From the NCBI RefSeq assembly GCF_001953355.1, contig NZ_MPIY01000007.1:5641-69640 (forward strand): a DNA stretch of 64,000 nucleotides, in the 5' to 3' direction. Under the pieces are notes generated by a model that saw nothing but the letters and a program-made list of their open reading frames with translations, did no database searches and was not told where the DNA came from. This stretch comes from Polynucleobacter sphagniphilus. Lineage in GTDB: Bacteria > Pseudomonadota > Gammaproteobacteria > Burkholderiales > Burkholderiaceae. Shown in pieces: positions 20,660-30,995 of the stretch (the stretch's first letter is position 1; the number at the start of each line of letters is the position of its first letter). Both the position numbers and the translations under genes were made by a program.

Positions 20660-21315
20660 TTTGCCAACCCTCCAACCGCATCTAATTTCACTTTTAGCAA
20701 ACGGCGCGCCTCCTCAGGAAATTCTTTTGCTTGATCCAGTTGCTTCCATGCTGCCTCATAACTTGATCTCGCTTGGGCCGTATTTTTTTGCGCAAGATAC
20801 CAATCACCACGGCGTTCGTACCATAAAACCTCATAACCCTTGACAGGAGTTTCTTTCAGAATTTGGTCTGCCTCTGCAGAGTCTTGAGTTGAACCGTCTT
20901 CAATTAATTGGGACACTAAGCGCATTTTTGCCAAAGCAAGATAACCATCATTCGAAGCATGGGCAGCGGCCCAGCGCAAATACATAATTGCCTTGGCTGC
21001 ATCCCCAGAGTCAGAAGCAATTTTTGCGGCCACTAAACTTGCCATAGCTGAATAAGGGGTGCGTGCGTACTGCTTTTGCAGATCATCAGCAGCTTGAAAA
21101 CTTTGCTCTTTATCGCCCTTGACTACTGCAGAGATCATTGTTTCATACAGTTGTGCTGCTGAAGCCGCTTGACTATTGCGCCACCACTGATAACCGCTAT
21201 AAATCGCATACACTAATAGGGCTGCCGTGAGGACGCCAGTAATCAGGTTTCGGTATTTATGCCAAAACGCTTTAAATTGGTCTAATTGTTCTTGTTCTTC
21301 TAAATCTAATGGCAT
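20656..21315 (-). CDS. yfgM: YfgM-like tetratricopeptide membrane protein
   Basis: Ancillary SecYEG translocon subunit/YfgM family: inner membrane protein with a large periplasmic domain, implicated in periplasmic chaperone networks. From ATG 21315 (MPLDLEEQEQ, the family start) it is 219 aa, with a short cytoplasmic helix, one membrane segment (about 23-44) and TPR-like helical repeats. The 8-residue upstream extension was dropped because it is not family-like. The hisS-yfgM-bamB-der order is conserved in gamma- and betaproteobacteria. Confidence 0.9.
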   Translation of the reverse strand: MPLDLEEQEQLDQFKAFWHKYRNLITGVLTAALLVYAIYSGYQWWRNSQAASAAQLYETMISAVVKGDKEQSFQAADDLQKQYARTPYSAMASLVAAKIASDSGDAAKAIMYLRWAAAHASNDGYLALAKMRLVSQLIEDGSTQDSAEADQILKETPVKGYEVLWYERRGDWYLAQKNTAQARSSYEAAWKQLDQAKEFPEEARRLLKVKLDAVGGLAK

Positions 21316-21363
21316 ATCAATCCAAGCTAATAAATACAATATTTGGTCAATGAATCAGTCATT

Positions 21364-22701
21364 CTATTCGGATGCGCCTACCAAAGCATCAATTACCGCC
21401 TCCAATATAGATTCTAGGGGTATTGCCTGTTGTGCACCACTGGATCGCAAATCCTTGAGTTGAGCCTCATTATTTGCGAGCTCGTCCGACCCAATAATCA
21501 CCGCATAAGCCGCTCCACTGGCATCCGCCTTCTTCATCTGAGACTTAAAACTAGATGATTGGCCATCAGGTGGGCAAAAAAGGATGGTATCTATACCAGC
21601 ACTACGCAAGCGCTCCGCAACAATCATCGCGGTAGTTAAAGTATCGCCACCCTGATGAAGAACAAAAATATCACATTGCGCCTGAGCGTCGGGGGCACTC
21701 TCGGATACCTTCATTAGCTCTAGAACGCGCTCCATGCCCATAGCCCAACCGCAAGCTGGCGCAGCCTTGCCACCCATTCTCTCAATCAAAGGATCATAAC
21801 GGCCGCCACCGGCAATCGTACCCTGAGCACCAAGTTCGTCGGTTATCCACTCAAATACGGTCAAATTGTAATAATCCAAACCCCTTACTAAGCGAGGATT
21901 AATTTTGCAGGGGATGTTGTTCGACTTTAGTAGTTTTTGAACAGCCTCAAAATGAGCCAGTGATTGAGTGCCCAGAAAATCCAACAACTTGGGGGCACTT
22001 TCAATCAATTCTTGCATGGTTGGATTCTTAGAGTCGAGAATACGCAAAGGATTGCTGAGGAGACGACGTTTGGAATCCTCATCAAGCTGGTCAACATGCT
22101 GCTCAAAATAATTGACTAAGGCTGCACGATGCTCGGCACGCTCATTTGCTTGTCCCAGGGAATTAATTTCCAGCCGAACACCCTTGAGGCCAAGCTCATC
22201 CCAGAGTCGTTGACCCATCAAAATAATTTCAGCATCAATATCGGGACCAGCAAAACCAAGAGCTTCAATGCCGAATTGATGAAACTGGCGATAGCGACCA
22301 CGCTGAGGACGCTCATGCCTAAACATGGGGCCGGTGTACCAAAGACGCTTTGGGCCATCGTAAAGCAAATTATTTTCTATAACAGAGCGCACTAAAGCAG
22401 CAGTTCCTTCAGGACGCAAAGTTAATTGCTCACCATTTAAGCGGTCTTCAAAGGAATACATTTCCTTTTCAACAATATCCGTTACCTCACCAATGCCACG
22501 CTGAAATACAGCAGTAGCCTCTACGATAGGCGTGCGTAAATATTCATAGCCATAGGCTCTAGTAAGGTCGCGCAGAACATGTTCGAGATGAGCCCACAAG
22601 GGAGCTTCTGCGGGCAGAAGATCATTCATGCCTCGTACGCCCCTGATCTGCTCAACCTTTTTAGGCTTTTGATTTGACTGCTCTGAAGATTTATCGCTCA
22701 T
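21364..22701 (-). CDS. hisS: Histidine--tRNA ligase
   Basis: Class II aminoacyl-tRNA synthetase that charges tRNA-His. The 445-residue protein has motif 1 around RGMNDLLP, motif 2 [14 protein letters not shown], the HisA/HisB signatures ([20 protein letters not shown]) and motif 3 ([13 protein letters not shown]), plus the C-terminal anticodon-binding domain. The first ~18 residues are a hydrophilic extension with Ser, Lys and Gln. It is 18 bases after ispG, the conserved neighbour. Confidence 0.97.
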   Translation of the reverse strand: MSDKSSEQSNQKPKKVEQIRGVRGMNDLLPAEAPLWAHLEHVLRDLTRAYGYEYLRTPIVEATAVFQRGIGEVTDIVEKEMYSFEDRLNGEQLTLRPEGTAALVRSVIENNLLYDGPKRLWYTGPMFRHERPQRGRYRQFHQFGIEALGFAGPDIDAEIILMGQRLWDELGLKGVRLEINSLGQANERAEHRAALVNYFEQHVDQLDEDSKRRLLSNPLRILDSKNPTMQELIESAPKLLDFLGTQSLAHFEAVQKLLKSNNIPCKINPRLVRGLDYYNLTVFEWITDELGAQGTIAGGGRYDPLIERMGGKAAPACGWAMGMERVLELMKVSESAPDAQAQCDIFVLHQGGDTLTTAMIVAERLRSAGIDTILFCPPDGQSSSFKSQMKKADASGAAYAVIIGSDELANNEAQLKDLRSSGAQQAIPLESILEAVIDALVGASE

Positions 22702-22719
22702 GTTCTCTGGTGTAATCGA

Positions 22720-23994
22720 TTATTTAGATGCGCGAGCGTAATTCTGCTCAACGTAATTATTAACAATCACTTGAAAATCGCGTGCAATATTCTCGCCACG
22801 CAAGGTTTGAACTTTTACGCCATCAACGAATACTGGGGCGGCTGGGGTTTCACCAGTTCCGGGTAATGAGATGCCAATATTGGCATGCTTGCTTTCGCCA
22901 GGACCATTCACAATACAACCCATTACTGCCACATTCATATTCTCAACACCTGGATGGGTTTTCTTCCATAAAGGCATTTGTTGGCGCAAATAGGATTGGA
23001 TATTTGCCGCCAGCTCTTGGAAGGTGGTGCTAGTGGTCCTACCGCAACCAGGACAAGCAATCACCATCGGGGTAAAGTTACGTAAACCCATGGTTTGTAA
23101 AATTTCTTGGGCAACAATCACCTCATTCTCTCGGGGCGCGCCAGGATCGGGCGTTAAAGAAACTCGGATGGTGTCACCAATACCCTCTTGCAAGAGAATA
23201 CTCATCGCTGCCGTCGATGAAACTATACCTTTACTGCCCATACCAGCCTCAGTAAGACCCAGATGGAGTGGATAGTCAGAGCGGCGGGATAAATCGCGAT
23301 ACACCGCAACTAAATCTTGAACATTGCTTACTTTGCATGACAGCAAAATTTGATCAGGATTCATACCCAACTCCACGGCTTTTTCGGCCGACTGCAAGGC
23401 AGATTGAATCAATGCTTCAATCATGACCTCTTGAGCGGTCTTTGGAGTTACTAGGGCAGCATTGCTATCCATAATGCTTGCTAATAGATCTTGATCAAGG
23501 CTACCCCAATTCACGCCAATCCGAATGGGCTTGTCATACTTGCAAGCGGCTTCAATCATTTGCGCGAATTGAGGGTCGCGTTTAGCCCCTTTTCCAACAT
23601 TACCTGGGTTAATGCGGTACTTAGAAAGTGCTTTTGCACAATCAGGGAAATCATTTAATAAGGTATGGCCGTTGTAATGGAAATCACCGATTAAAGGAAC
23701 CAACACATCCATCTTATCAAGCTGTTCGCGAATATAAGGAACAGCGGCAGCTGCCTCTGGAGTATTCACGGTGATGCGAACCATCTCCGAACCAGCGCGG
23801 GCGAGTTCTTTAATTTGAATTGCAGTAGCTATCGCATCAGCAGTATCGGTGTTAGTCATTGACTGAACACGCACTGGTGCATCACCCCCAACGGTAATAC
23901 AGTTCGATTTCCAAACTATCTTCGCTTGACGTGTTGCTCTTTTGGGGGATGGGCCCAAAGGCAATATGAATGGTGAATGATTTAAAGTAGTCAT
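22720..23994 (-). CDS. ispG: 4-hydroxy-3-methylbut-2-en-1-yl diphosphate synthase (flavodoxin)
   Basis: [4Fe-4S] enzyme that converts MEcPP to HMBPP in the MEP isoprenoid pathway. The 424-residue protein has the TIM-barrel part ([13 protein letters not shown]) and the C-terminal cluster domain with Cys pairs in ACPGCGRTT and GCIVNGPGE. Length matches the beta/gammaproteobacterial form. The start ATG 23994 lies only 6 bases after the rlmN stop, with no obvious ribosome binding site; in related genomes other genes usually separate the two. Confidence 0.96.
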   Translation of the reverse strand: MTTLNHSPFILPLGPSPKRATRQAKIVWKSNCITVGGDAPVRVQSMTNTDTADAIATAIQIKELARAGSEMVRITVNTPEAAAAVPYIREQLDKMDVLVPLIGDFHYNGHTLLNDFPDCAKALSKYRINPGNVGKGAKRDPQFAQMIEAACKYDKPIRIGVNWGSLDQDLLASIMDSNAALVTPKTAQEVMIEALIQSALQSAEKAVELGMNPDQILLSCKVSNVQDLVAVYRDLSRRSDYPLHLGLTEAGMGSKGIVSSTAAMSILLQEGIGDTIRVSLTPDPGAPRENEVIVAQEILQTMGLRNFTPMVIACPGCGRTTSTTFQELAANIQSYLRQQMPLWKKTHPGVENMNVAVMGCIVNGPGESKHANIGISLPGTGETPAAPVFVDGVKVQTLRGENIARDFQVIVNNYVEQNYARASK

Positions 23995-24000
23995 CAGCGT

Positions 24001-25176
24001 TTAATCATCGAGACGATTCAACCATGTTATGGGCTGAATGATTTCATTATCGTGAACTGCGCGCTCGCGCACTCTAGTGCGATCAATCACATCACCAGCA
24101 AGTTGACCGCAGGCTGCAGCAATATCATCGCCGCGGGTTTTACGCACAGTAGCCACCATGCCAGAATCCAGCAGGATATTGGCAAAAGCTTGCACACGCT
24201 GCGGTGGTGAACGCTTGAGACCGGATTCAGGAAAGGGATTAAATGGGATTAAATTAATCTTACATTTAATGTTTGCAAGTAAACGCACCAATTCTTTAGC
24301 CTGAACATCAGAATCATTCACGCCATCGAGCATGCAATATTCAAAGGTTAAAAAATCCCTTGGCGCAAAAGGTAAATAGCGCTCACAAGCAGCCAATAAT
24401 TCTCTTAAGGGATATTTCTGGTTCAGCGGAACCAATTGATCGCGCAAGGCATCATTGGATGCATGTAGCGAAACAGCTAAAGCAACCGGACAATCTTGCG
24501 CTAAACGATCAATCATTGGTACCACGCCAGAGGTGGAGACGGTCACCCGACGACGTGATAAACCGTACGCCCTATCGTCCAACATCAATCGTAAGGCTGA
24601 AACTACGTTGTCATAGTTCAGTAATGGTTCGCCCATACCCATCATGACAACATTCGAAATTACGCGGCCAGTATGCTCCCAACCTGGGGTGGGATAAGTC
24701 TCGATACGTCGAACTGCCCCAGGCTCATTACGCAGTAAATGTTCGGCAAACCAAAGTTGACCAATAATTTCACCGGATGTGAGGTTGCGTGAAAAGCCCT
24801 GATGTCCAGTCGAGCAAAAGCGGCAGTTCACAGCGCATCCAGCTTGAGATGAAATACAGAGAGTGCCGCGATCATCTTCCGGAATGAAAACGGACTCAAC
24901 CGCATTACCAGCACCCACATCTAAAAGCCACTTGCGGGTGCCATCGTTTGCTAGCTCGTCTTTGATAACTGGCAAAGGCGCTATTTCAGCCTTATCAATC
25001 AAATTGGCTCGAAAGCTTTTTGCCAGATCACTCATCTCATTGATGTTCGATACACCACGTTGGTGTATCCATTGCATGAGTTGCTTCGCCCTGAAGGGCT
25101 TTTCGTTTAACCCCGCGACATACGCCGCCATTTGGTCAGCGTCAAAATCTAAGAGATTGATGCGCGGGGTTGTCAA
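24001..25176 (-). CDS. rlmN: 23S rRNA (adenine(2503)-C(2))/tRNA methyltransferase RlmN
   Basis: Radical SAM enzyme that makes 2-methyladenosine at A2503 of 23S rRNA and A37 of some tRNAs. In the 391-residue product, the cluster motif CxxxCxxC is C114-C118-C121 (CAVNCRFC). The C-terminal catalytic Cys lies in [25 protein letters not shown] is the SAM-binding glycine-rich segment. Upstream is ndk, as usual. Confidence 0.96.
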   Translation of the reverse strand: MTTPRINLLDFDADQMAAYVAGLNEKPFRAKQLMQWIHQRGVSNINEMSDLAKSFRANLIDKAEIAPLPVIKDELANDGTRKWLLDVGAGNAVESVFIPEDDRGTLCISSQAGCAVNCRFCSTGHQGFSRNLTSGEIIGQLWFAEHLLRNEPGAVRRIETYPTPGWEHTGRVISNVVMMGMGEPLLNYDNVVSALRLMLDDRAYGLSRRRVTVSTSGVVPMIDRLAQDCPVALAVSLHASNDALRDQLVPLNQKYPLRELLAACERYLPFAPRDFLTFEYCMLDGVNDSDVQAKELVRLLANIKCKINLIPFNPFPESGLKRSPPQRVQAFANILLDSGMVATVRKTRGDDIAAACGQLAGDVIDRTRVRERAVHDNEIIQPITWLNRLDD

Positions 25177-25204
25177 TGCGCCTACTTATTAAATAGCTAA
25201 ATGA

Positions 25205-25630
25205 TTAACGTGCGAAAACATTCATGCCAGGGAAGAAAAAGGCAATTTCCACAGCAGCTGTTTCAGGAGCGTCAGAACCATGAACGGCATTCGCATCAAT
25301 GCTGTCAGCAAAATCAGCGCGGATAGTTCCGGCATCTGCCTTCTTAGGATCGGTAGCACCCATTAAGTCACGGTTTTTAGCAATCGCGCCTTCGCCTTGC
25401 AAAACCTGAATCATTACCGGGCCAGAAATCATAAAACTCACTAGATCTTTAAAGAAAGGACGCGCAGCATGAACGGCATAAAACTGCTCGGCTTCGGATT
25501 GTGACAAATGGGCCATTTTGGAGGCGATAATTTTCAAACCAGCTGATTCAAATCGATCATAGATCTTGCCAATTACATTCTTAGCAACAGCGTCAGGTTT
25601 GATAATAGAAAGGGTGCGTTCGATTGCCAT
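25205..25630 (-). CDS. ndk: Nucleoside diphosphate kinase
   Basis: Equilibrates nucleoside di- and triphosphates through a phosphohistidine. The start is ATG 25630 ([15 protein letters not shown]); a longer frame to 25732 has no family support. The 141-residue protein has KPDAV (11-15) and the active-site NAVHGSD with His117. The following rlmN gene is 28 bases downstream and probably co-transcribed. Confidence 0.97.
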   Translation of the reverse strand: MAIERTLSIIKPDAVAKNVIGKIYDRFESAGLKIIASKMAHLSQSEAEQFYAVHAARPFFKDLVSFMISGPVMIQVLQGEGAIAKNRDLMGATDPKKADAGTIRADFADSIDANAVHGSDAPETAAVEIAFFFPGMNVFAR

Positions 25631-25937
25631 GCAAAACTCCAGTAGTAATTTCAAAAGTATTAGTTGAGCGCGGGGATGGCGGCGCCCCAGAAAAACCTCT
25701 TCAAGAAACCCCACTAGACACCCTACTTTCAACGACCCGCAAATTATACATCGGGTAACCGTATTTACCCCTAGTTGGCAAGCCCTAAGCTATTGAATTT
25801 ACTAGGCATAAGCCCTTGTTTGAACATAGGCATTAAACAGTTTTTCTATATAACCTTGAATTGACACCCATTTGTCTATACTTATAAGTAACAGCCCCTT
25901 TTTGGGCTTGTGAACTTACTCTAAAGAAGGAGTCAAT
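25631..25937. other. Divergent intergenic region between ndk and the Bax-inhibitor-1 gene
   Basis: This 307-base gap has no credible gene. It holds an inverted repeat GGGTAA-6-TTACCC (25753-25770) beside an ATTATA (25743-25748) that reads TATAAT on the minus strand, a plausible ndk -10 element. It also holds a strong plus-strand promoter at 25861-25888 and a small stem-loop (AGCCC/GGGCT, about 25893-25907) in the leader of the downstream gene. Confidence 0.5.
25861..25888 (+). promoter_or_regulatory. Sigma-70-type promoter of the Bax-inhibitor-1 family gene
   Basis: Perfect -35 TTGACA (25861-25866), 16-base spacer, and -10 TATAAG (25883-25888). Transcription would begin near 25895, about 43 bases before the ATG at 25938. 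A good ribosome binding site (AAGGAG) precedes the start. Confidence 0.65.
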
Positions 25938-26642
25938 ATGAGCGATCTTAACTCGTACGGCTTTGGGCAATCAGGCTCAATTAGCACCACCCAAATACGC
26001 AATCGTGTACTACGTAACACCTATGCACTTTTAGCTCTCTCCATGATTCCAACAGTAATTGGAGCATGGCTTGGGGTAGCAATGGGCTTGAATCTATATG
26101 CCGGAAATCCCTTCATGGGCTTCATTATTTTTATGGCAGTCGCCTTTGGTTTTTTCTGGGCAATTGAAAAGAATAAAGACAGTGGAATAGGCGTACTCCT
26201 TCTGCTTGGATTCACCTTCTTCATGGGAATCATGCTCACAGGCCTTTTAAGTTTGACGCTGAGCCGTTACACGAATGGCCCCTACCTGATCATGCTTGCA
26301 TTTGGCGGCACTGCGGCGATTTTTGGCGTAATGGCAACGATTGCAACCGTCAGCAAGAGTGATTTCTCCGGACTGGGAAAATGGCTCATGGTTGGTGTGT
26401 TACTCCTCATTGTTGCCTCTTTAGCAAATATTTGGATGCAACTCCCGGCCTTGATGTTGACGGTAATGGTTTTGGCTATCGCCATATTTTCCGCATTTAT
26501 TTTGGTGGACGTTCAGCGGGTTATTAATGGTGGTGAAACCAATTACATCATGGCAACCCTAGCGATCTATCTTGATGTATACAACGTCTTTACCAACCTT
26601 TTGGCATTGCTCGGTATTTTTGGTGGCAACAATAGGGAATAA
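25938..26642 (+). CDS. Bax inhibitor-1/YccA family membrane protein
   Basis: Inner membrane protein of 234 aa with seven hydrophobic segments, belonging to the Bax inhibitor-1 (UPF0005) family, whose bacterial members include YccA, an FtsH modulator, and the channel-like YetJ/BsYetJ. Polar N-terminus (about 25 aa), then membrane helices; the last segment contains FILVDVQRVINGGETNYI and LAIYLDVYNVFTNLLALLGIF, the family's C-terminal signature with the conserved acidic residues. Single gene with its own promoter and terminator. Function is not determined by context; the FtsH modulators HflK/HflC are elsewhere in the window. Confidence 0.92.
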   Translation: MSDLNSYGFGQSGSISTTQIRNRVLRNTYALLALSMIPTVIGAWLGVAMGLNLYAGNPFMGFIIFMAVAFGFFWAIEKNKDSGIGVLLLLGFTFFMGIMLTGLLSLTLSRYTNGPYLIMLAFGGTAAIFGVMATIATVSKSDFSGLGKWLMVGVLLLIVASLANIWMQLPALMLTVMVLAIAIFSAFILVDVQRVINGGETNYIMATLAIYLDVYNVFTNLLALLGIFGGNNRE

Positions 26643-26665
26643 GCTCTTCTAAGCTTCAAATAAAT

Positions 26666-26690
26666 AAGGGCGCGATTGCGCCCTTTTTAT
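26666..26690. terminator. Bidirectional Rho-independent terminator
   Basis: 8-bp stem AAGGGCGC (26666-26673) with GCGCCCTT (26678-26685), GATT loop and T run after. It terminates the Bax-inhibitor-1 gene and, from the other side (A/T-rich flank), the DUF1178 gene. Confidence 0.85.
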
Positions 26691-26705
26691 CGCCTTGAGT
26701 AAGAG

Positions 26706-27209
26706 TTACTGCAGGGTATTTTTCAGAGCAGGCATTAGCGGCACAGCCAATACCTCTATACCCTCATCCCTTAAGGCTTCTGCTTCATCTAGGGTGGTTT
26801 GCCCACGAATACTCCGCTCTGGAGACTCCTTGTAATGGATCTTACGGGCTTCATCTGCAAAAGAATTGCCTACGTCCTCAGAACGGCCCATTAATTCACG
26901 CATGCCTTTCAGAAAAGCGGCCTGAACCTTAGCCTCAAGCTCGGAGTGATCCCTACCCGTTAGGGCAACCACATCACCATTCAAAGAACTAAGATCAACA
27001 CTGCCATTGCTTAGGGCGGTAGAGGGCTCTGTTTTGATGGATGAAGATTTAGCGATATGCGGTGCCGACGGCATTCTGGTTATTTCAGTGCTGTCACAAA
27101 GAGGGCAAGCAAGCATACCCCTCTCCTGTTGTGAGAGACAATCTTCTTCAGAAGCAAACCATCCCTCAAAGCGATGATCTAACGGACAAGCGAGGTTATA
27201 AACTTTCAT
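26706..27209 (-). CDS. DUF1178 family protein
   Basis: 167-residue protein of the DUF1178 family, of unknown function. The N-terminus has the family pattern MKVYNLACPLDHRFEGWF and LACPLC. Its Cys residues (Cys8, a Cys in EEDCLS, and a CPLC pair) may bind a metal as a zinc ribbon. The middle is Ser-rich and the C-terminus helical (HSELEAKVQAAFLKGMRELM; DVGNSFADEARKIHY). It follows the NUDIX gene on the same strand, 79 bases away, an arrangement also known from other Burkholderiales. Confidence 0.88.
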   Translation of the reverse strand: MKVYNLACPLDHRFEGWFASEEDCLSQQERGMLACPLCDSTEITRMPSAPHIAKSSSIKTEPSTALSNGSVDLSSLNGDVVALTGRDHSELEAKVQAAFLKGMRELMGRSEDVGNSFADEARKIHYKESPERSIRGQTTLDEAEALRDEGIEVLAVPLMPALKNTLQ

Positions 27210-27288
27210 GAGACCTATATATAGGCAAAAGTGCCAAATTCAATAGATCTATTTTAAGGGATTTATCACCTCCATTCATTGCAGTGGC

Positions 27289-27888
27289 CTACTCAATGAG
27301 ACTGGGGCTTACTAAGCCGCGCCGGTAACGATCCAGCCAATATACCGAAATAGTGGTTTTAACATCTGTTATGACACCCTGCTCCACCCATTCAATTAAT
27401 TGCTCTAAAGGCGCCGCAAACACATCTAAAAACTCTTCCTCATCAAGATGGCTTTTCCCAGAGCTCAGGCCTTCCGCCAAATAGATATCAATAAATTCTG
27501 TGGAGTACGATATAACTGGGTGTATTCGCCGGATATAACTCCATTTTGTAGCGGTATAACCCGTCTCTTCAGATAGTTCCCTCTTGGCACAGGCCAATGG
27601 ATCCTCGCTAAGATCCAATTTACCTGCCGGAATTTCAATACATGTCTTGGCGATAGGGTAACGAAATTGCCGCTCCAATAAAATCCGACCATCATCAAGT
27701 ATTGCCAAAATAGCAACTGCACCAGGATGGGTAAGATATTCGCGGATTGCAACCTTGCCATCTGGCATCCGCACTTGATCTCGCTTCATCTTTAGGAAAA
27801 TACCATTGCATAGATCCTCAGCCAAGATTTTCACCTCGCGCAGATGTGAATCGCCATCAGGAAGCTCTTCAAAAAATTTTTCCGTCAT
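27289..27888 (-). CDS. NUDIX hydrolase (ADP-ribose pyrophosphatase type)
   Basis: Hydrolyses a nucleoside diphosphate linked to another group, probably ADP-ribose, in the cytoplasm. The 199-residue protein has a complete NUDIX box from G89 (GKLDLSEDPLACAKRELSEETG) with RExxEE intact at 103-108, preceded by EIPAGKLD, typical for ADP-ribose pyrophosphatases (NudF-like). It sits just downstream of the nuo operon terminator, the usual place in Burkholderiaceae. Confidence 0.92.
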   Translation of the reverse strand: MTEKFFEELPDGDSHLREVKILAEDLCNGIFLKMKRDQVRMPDGKVAIREYLTHPGAVAILAILDDGRILLERQFRYPIAKTCIEIPAGKLDLSEDPLACAKRELSEETGYTATKWSYIRRIHPVISYSTEFIDIYLAEGLSSGKSHLDEEEFLDVFAAPLEQLIEWVEQGVITDVKTTISVYWLDRYRRGLVSPSLIE

Positions 27889-27944
27889 TTTGTTTGCTCA
27901 AAAGAAAAGTTGATTGTTTATCTTACAAAAATCAGATGACACAA

Positions 27945-27970
27945 AGAAAAAAGGCCCCTTACGGAGCCTT
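27945..27970 (-). terminator. Rho-independent terminator of the nuo operon
   Basis: On the minus strand, AAGGCTCC pairs with GGGGCCTT (one G-U pair) across a GTAA tetraloop of the GNRA type. It is followed by TTTTTTCTTTG, and lies 25 bases past the nuoN stop. Confidence 0.85.
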
Positions 27971-27994
27971 TTAAATCTTGACAGCATATTGGGC

Positions 27995-29494
27995 TTAAGA
28001 GCCAAGCAAAGTGCGACGCATTGCATCTAAGCACATTGTCATCAATGTCGCCGGGAACATCCCAATGACAAGCACCAAAATGGCATTCAGACCTAGCAGT
28101 GCTCTTGCAAAACCAGATCCAGTAACGGTAATTTCGTGCGTTGGCTCATCAAAGTACATTACCTTCACGACCCGTAAATAGTAAAAAGCGCCTATTAAAG
28201 AAGCAATCACAGCAATAAGAGCAATGAAGGTATGCTCGGCATCAACCAAGGCCTCAAGCACACCCAGCTTTGCAGCAAAGCCAACCGTAGGGGGAATACC
28301 CGCCAAGGAGAACATCATCACAAGACCAATAAATGCATACCAAGGGTGTTTTTTATTCAGCCCCTTCAGACTCTCAAGCGTTTCACAGTCATAACCATGG
28401 CGAGATAAAACCATTAGCAAGCCAAAGCTTCCTAGGGTAGTCATAACGTAAGTAACTACATAGAACAAAGAGGCGCTAAAGGCATGATCATCAAATACAG
28501 AAAGCATCCCGAGAATGACAAATCCCATTTGCGCGATCGCTGAATACGCCAGCATACGCTTTAGATTGGTTTGAGCTATTGCAGTAACGTTTCCAACGAC
28601 TAGCGATAGCAATGCTAGCAAGACCAACATTGGCTGCCAGTCGCCAAGCAATGGAAGCAGTGTATTTACCAATAAACGGAACAGCAAAGCAAATGCGGCT
28701 AGCTTAGGAGCTCCAGCAATCATCAAAGTAACAGCTGTTGGTGCGCCCTGATACACATCTGGAACCCACATATGGAATGGCACCACACCCAATTTAAATG
28801 CTAGGCCAGCAACAATGAAAACCAACCCAAAAGCCATTACTAAATGATTTACGCGTGGGTCAGCAACTGTTTTAAAGATCTCCAGGAGATCTAATGATCC
28901 AGTGATCCCGTAGAGCATCGACATGCCGTAAAGCAAGAAACCAGAAGCCAGAGCACCTAATATAAAGTACTTGATACCAGCCTCAACACTCTTCTCGCTG
29001 CTGTGACGCATTGCAACCAATGCATAAGTAGGCAATGCCATCAACTCTAAACCGAGATAGAGAGTCAATAAGTTAGCGCCTGAAATGAGTACAAACTGAC
29101 CCAATAGGGCCAACAATGCCAAGACAATGAAGTCGGGGCGAAATAAGGAACGATCTTTTAAGTACTGCTTTGAATAAACCAGCGTCACAAAAATAGCTGC
29201 ACAAGAACAAGCTTTGAGCAGGTTTGAGAGGGGATCTGATTGAAACATGCCATTCATGGCAAGTAGTGAGACATCGCCGAGGCGACCAAAGAATGCAAAA
29301 AATAAATAAGCCAACAAAAGCAGAGCAAAGAAGTAAACAAATCCAACACCGCGCGGAGTATGAAAGATATCCTGCTCTACCCCCGGAGTGGCAGGTTGAC
29401 GCTCGCGAACATATACACTGGCAACCAGCAATAAGCAGGTGGTGATCAGTAAAACGAGTTCAGGCAGGATGGCGTATAGGTCGAATGCTTGCAT
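27995..29494 (-). CDS. nuoN: NADH-quinone oxidoreductase subunit N
   Basis: Antiporter-like membrane subunit of complex I, 499 aa with about 14 membrane helices. The proton-channel motif region is visible: [19 protein letters not shown] and [23 protein letters not shown], with the conserved Glu in the former and Lys in the latter. It is the last gene of the operon, 10 bases after nuoM, and is followed by the operon terminator. Confidence 0.97.
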   Translation of the reverse strand: MQAFDLYAILPELVLLITTCLLLVASVYVRERQPATPGVEQDIFHTPRGVGFVYFFALLLLAYLFFAFFGRLGDVSLLAMNGMFQSDPLSNLLKACSCAAIFVTLVYSKQYLKDRSLFRPDFIVLALLALLGQFVLISGANLLTLYLGLELMALPTYALVAMRHSSEKSVEAGIKYFILGALASGFLLYGMSMLYGITGSLDLLEIFKTVADPRVNHLVMAFGLVFIVAGLAFKLGVVPFHMWVPDVYQGAPTAVTLMIAGAPKLAAFALLFRLLVNTLLPLLGDWQPMLVLLALLSLVVGNVTAIAQTNLKRMLAYSAIAQMGFVILGMLSVFDDHAFSASLFYVVTYVMTTLGSFGLLMVLSRHGYDCETLESLKGLNKKHPWYAFIGLVMMFSLAGIPPTVGFAAKLGVLEALVDAEHTFIALIAVIASLIGAFYYLRVVKVMYFDEPTHEITVTGSGFARALLGLNAILVLVIGMFPATLMTMCLDAMRRTLLGS

Positions 29495-29504
29495 TAGCTT
29501 TTAC

Positions 29505-30971
29505 TCAGAGTTTGCTAACAGCAACATGCTGCAGCAGATTAATTACAGCCGGATGAATGATGTCAGTAAATGGCTTGGGATAAATGCCCATGCCAATTAC
29601 GCAAATAGTAAGAACTGCCATCATGAAGTACTCGCGGCCATTGAGATCTTTTAGCTCTTCTACGTGCTGATTGCCCACAGCACCAAAAAATACTCGCTTG
29701 ACCATCCATAAAGAGTAAGCGGCCCCAAGTATTAAAGCTGTGGCGGCCAAGATACCGATCACAAAATCGTAATCAACTGCGGCCAAGATAACCATAAACT
29801 CACCAACGAAACCTGATGTAGCCGGTAATCCACAGTTCGCCATAGCCATTAATACAGCAAAGGCAGTAAAGGCAGGCATACGATGCACTACGCCACCATA
29901 ATCGGCTATCTGCCTTGTATGCATGCGATCATATAAAACACCAATCGATAAGAACATGGCACCAGCAACAAAGCCATGAGAAATCATCTGGACAATACCG
30001 CCTTCAATGCCCAAAGGACTAAAGAGGAAGAACCCAAGAGTGACAAAACCCATATGCGCTACAGATGAGTAAGCTACTAGCTTTTTCATATCTTTTTGCA
30101 CTAAAGCTACGGCACCTACATAAATGACTGCCACTAAAGATAGGAAAATAACGAAGGGTCCAAGGTATTGGCTTGCGTCAGGGGCAATTGGCAAGGAAAA
30201 ACGCAGAAAGCCATAAGCACCAAGTTTTAACATGATGGCAGCCAATACTACGGAGCCGCCAGTAGGTGCCTCTACGTGGACATCTGGCAACCAAGTATGC
30301 AAAGGCCACATCGGTACCTTGACAGCAAAGGCCATGAAGAATGCGAAGAACAATAAAACTTGTTCAACAATGTCTAGACGTGCATTTTGCCAAGCTGCAA
30401 TATCAAAAGTATTAGTCACGTTATAGAGGTATAGCATTGCAACCAAAGTCAGCAAGGAACCCAACAACGTATACAAAAAGAATTTAAATGCTGCATAGAT
30501 GCGATTATGGCCACCCCACACACCAATAATGATGTACATCGGTATCAAGGTTGCCTCAAAGAAAACATAGAACAACAATGCATCGAGCGCAGCAAACACG
30601 CCAATCATCAGACCGGAAAGGATCATGAACGAAGCCATGTATTGGGATACCTTGGTATCAATCACTTCCCAAGCGGCTATCACAACAAAAATATTAATGA
30701 AAGCCGTGAGCACAATGAACCAGACTGATATGCCATCGATACCCAAGTGGTAATTGATGTCATAACGAGGGATCCAGCGGACATTTTCAACAAATTGCAT
30801 GCCAGTATTGGCAAGGTCAAAGTGAATGACTAAAGGTAAAGTCGCAACAAATCCGAGGATGGCCCCAAACAGCGCCAACCAGCGGACGCCCGCAGACGGC
30901 TTTTCTGACCCATAAAACAAAATAATGAGTCCAAAGAAAATCGGAATCCAGATGGCGTAAGAGAGAATCAT
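29505..30971 (-). CDS. nuoM: NADH-quinone oxidoreductase subunit M
   Basis: Antiporter-like proton-pumping subunit of complex I, 488 aa, multi-pass inner membrane protein. Signatures include YHLGIDGISVWFIVLT, the conserved Glu in LLFYVFFEATLIPMYIIIG, and the Lys helix in FAVKVPMWPLHTWLPDVHVEAPTGG. Lies between nuoL and nuoN with short gaps. Confidence 0.97.
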   Translation of the reverse strand: MILSYAIWIPIFFGLIILFYGSEKPSAGVRWLALFGAILGFVATLPLVIHFDLANTGMQFVENVRWIPRYDINYHLGIDGISVWFIVLTAFINIFVVIAAWEVIDTKVSQYMASFMILSGLMIGVFAALDALLFYVFFEATLIPMYIIIGVWGGHNRIYAAFKFFLYTLLGSLLTLVAMLYLYNVTNTFDIAAWQNARLDIVEQVLLFFAFFMAFAVKVPMWPLHTWLPDVHVEAPTGGSVVLAAIMLKLGAYGFLRFSLPIAPDASQYLGPFVIFLSLVAVIYVGAVALVQKDMKKLVAYSSVAHMGFVTLGFFLFSPLGIEGGIVQMISHGFVAGAMFLSIGVLYDRMHTRQIADYGGVVHRMPAFTAFAVLMAMANCGLPATSGFVGEFMVILAAVDYDFVIGILAATALILGAAYSLWMVKRVFFGAVGNQHVEELKDLNGREYFMMAVLTICVIGMGIYPKPFTDIIHPAVINLLQHVAVSKL

Positions 30972-30995
30972 GATGGCTACTTAGGTAACAAAGGC

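Noticed and set aside
25631-25732. 34-residue N-terminal extension of Ndk
   Set aside because: Ndk proteins start at [12 protein letters not shown]; the extension is rich in noncoding-like sequence and contains the promoter region.
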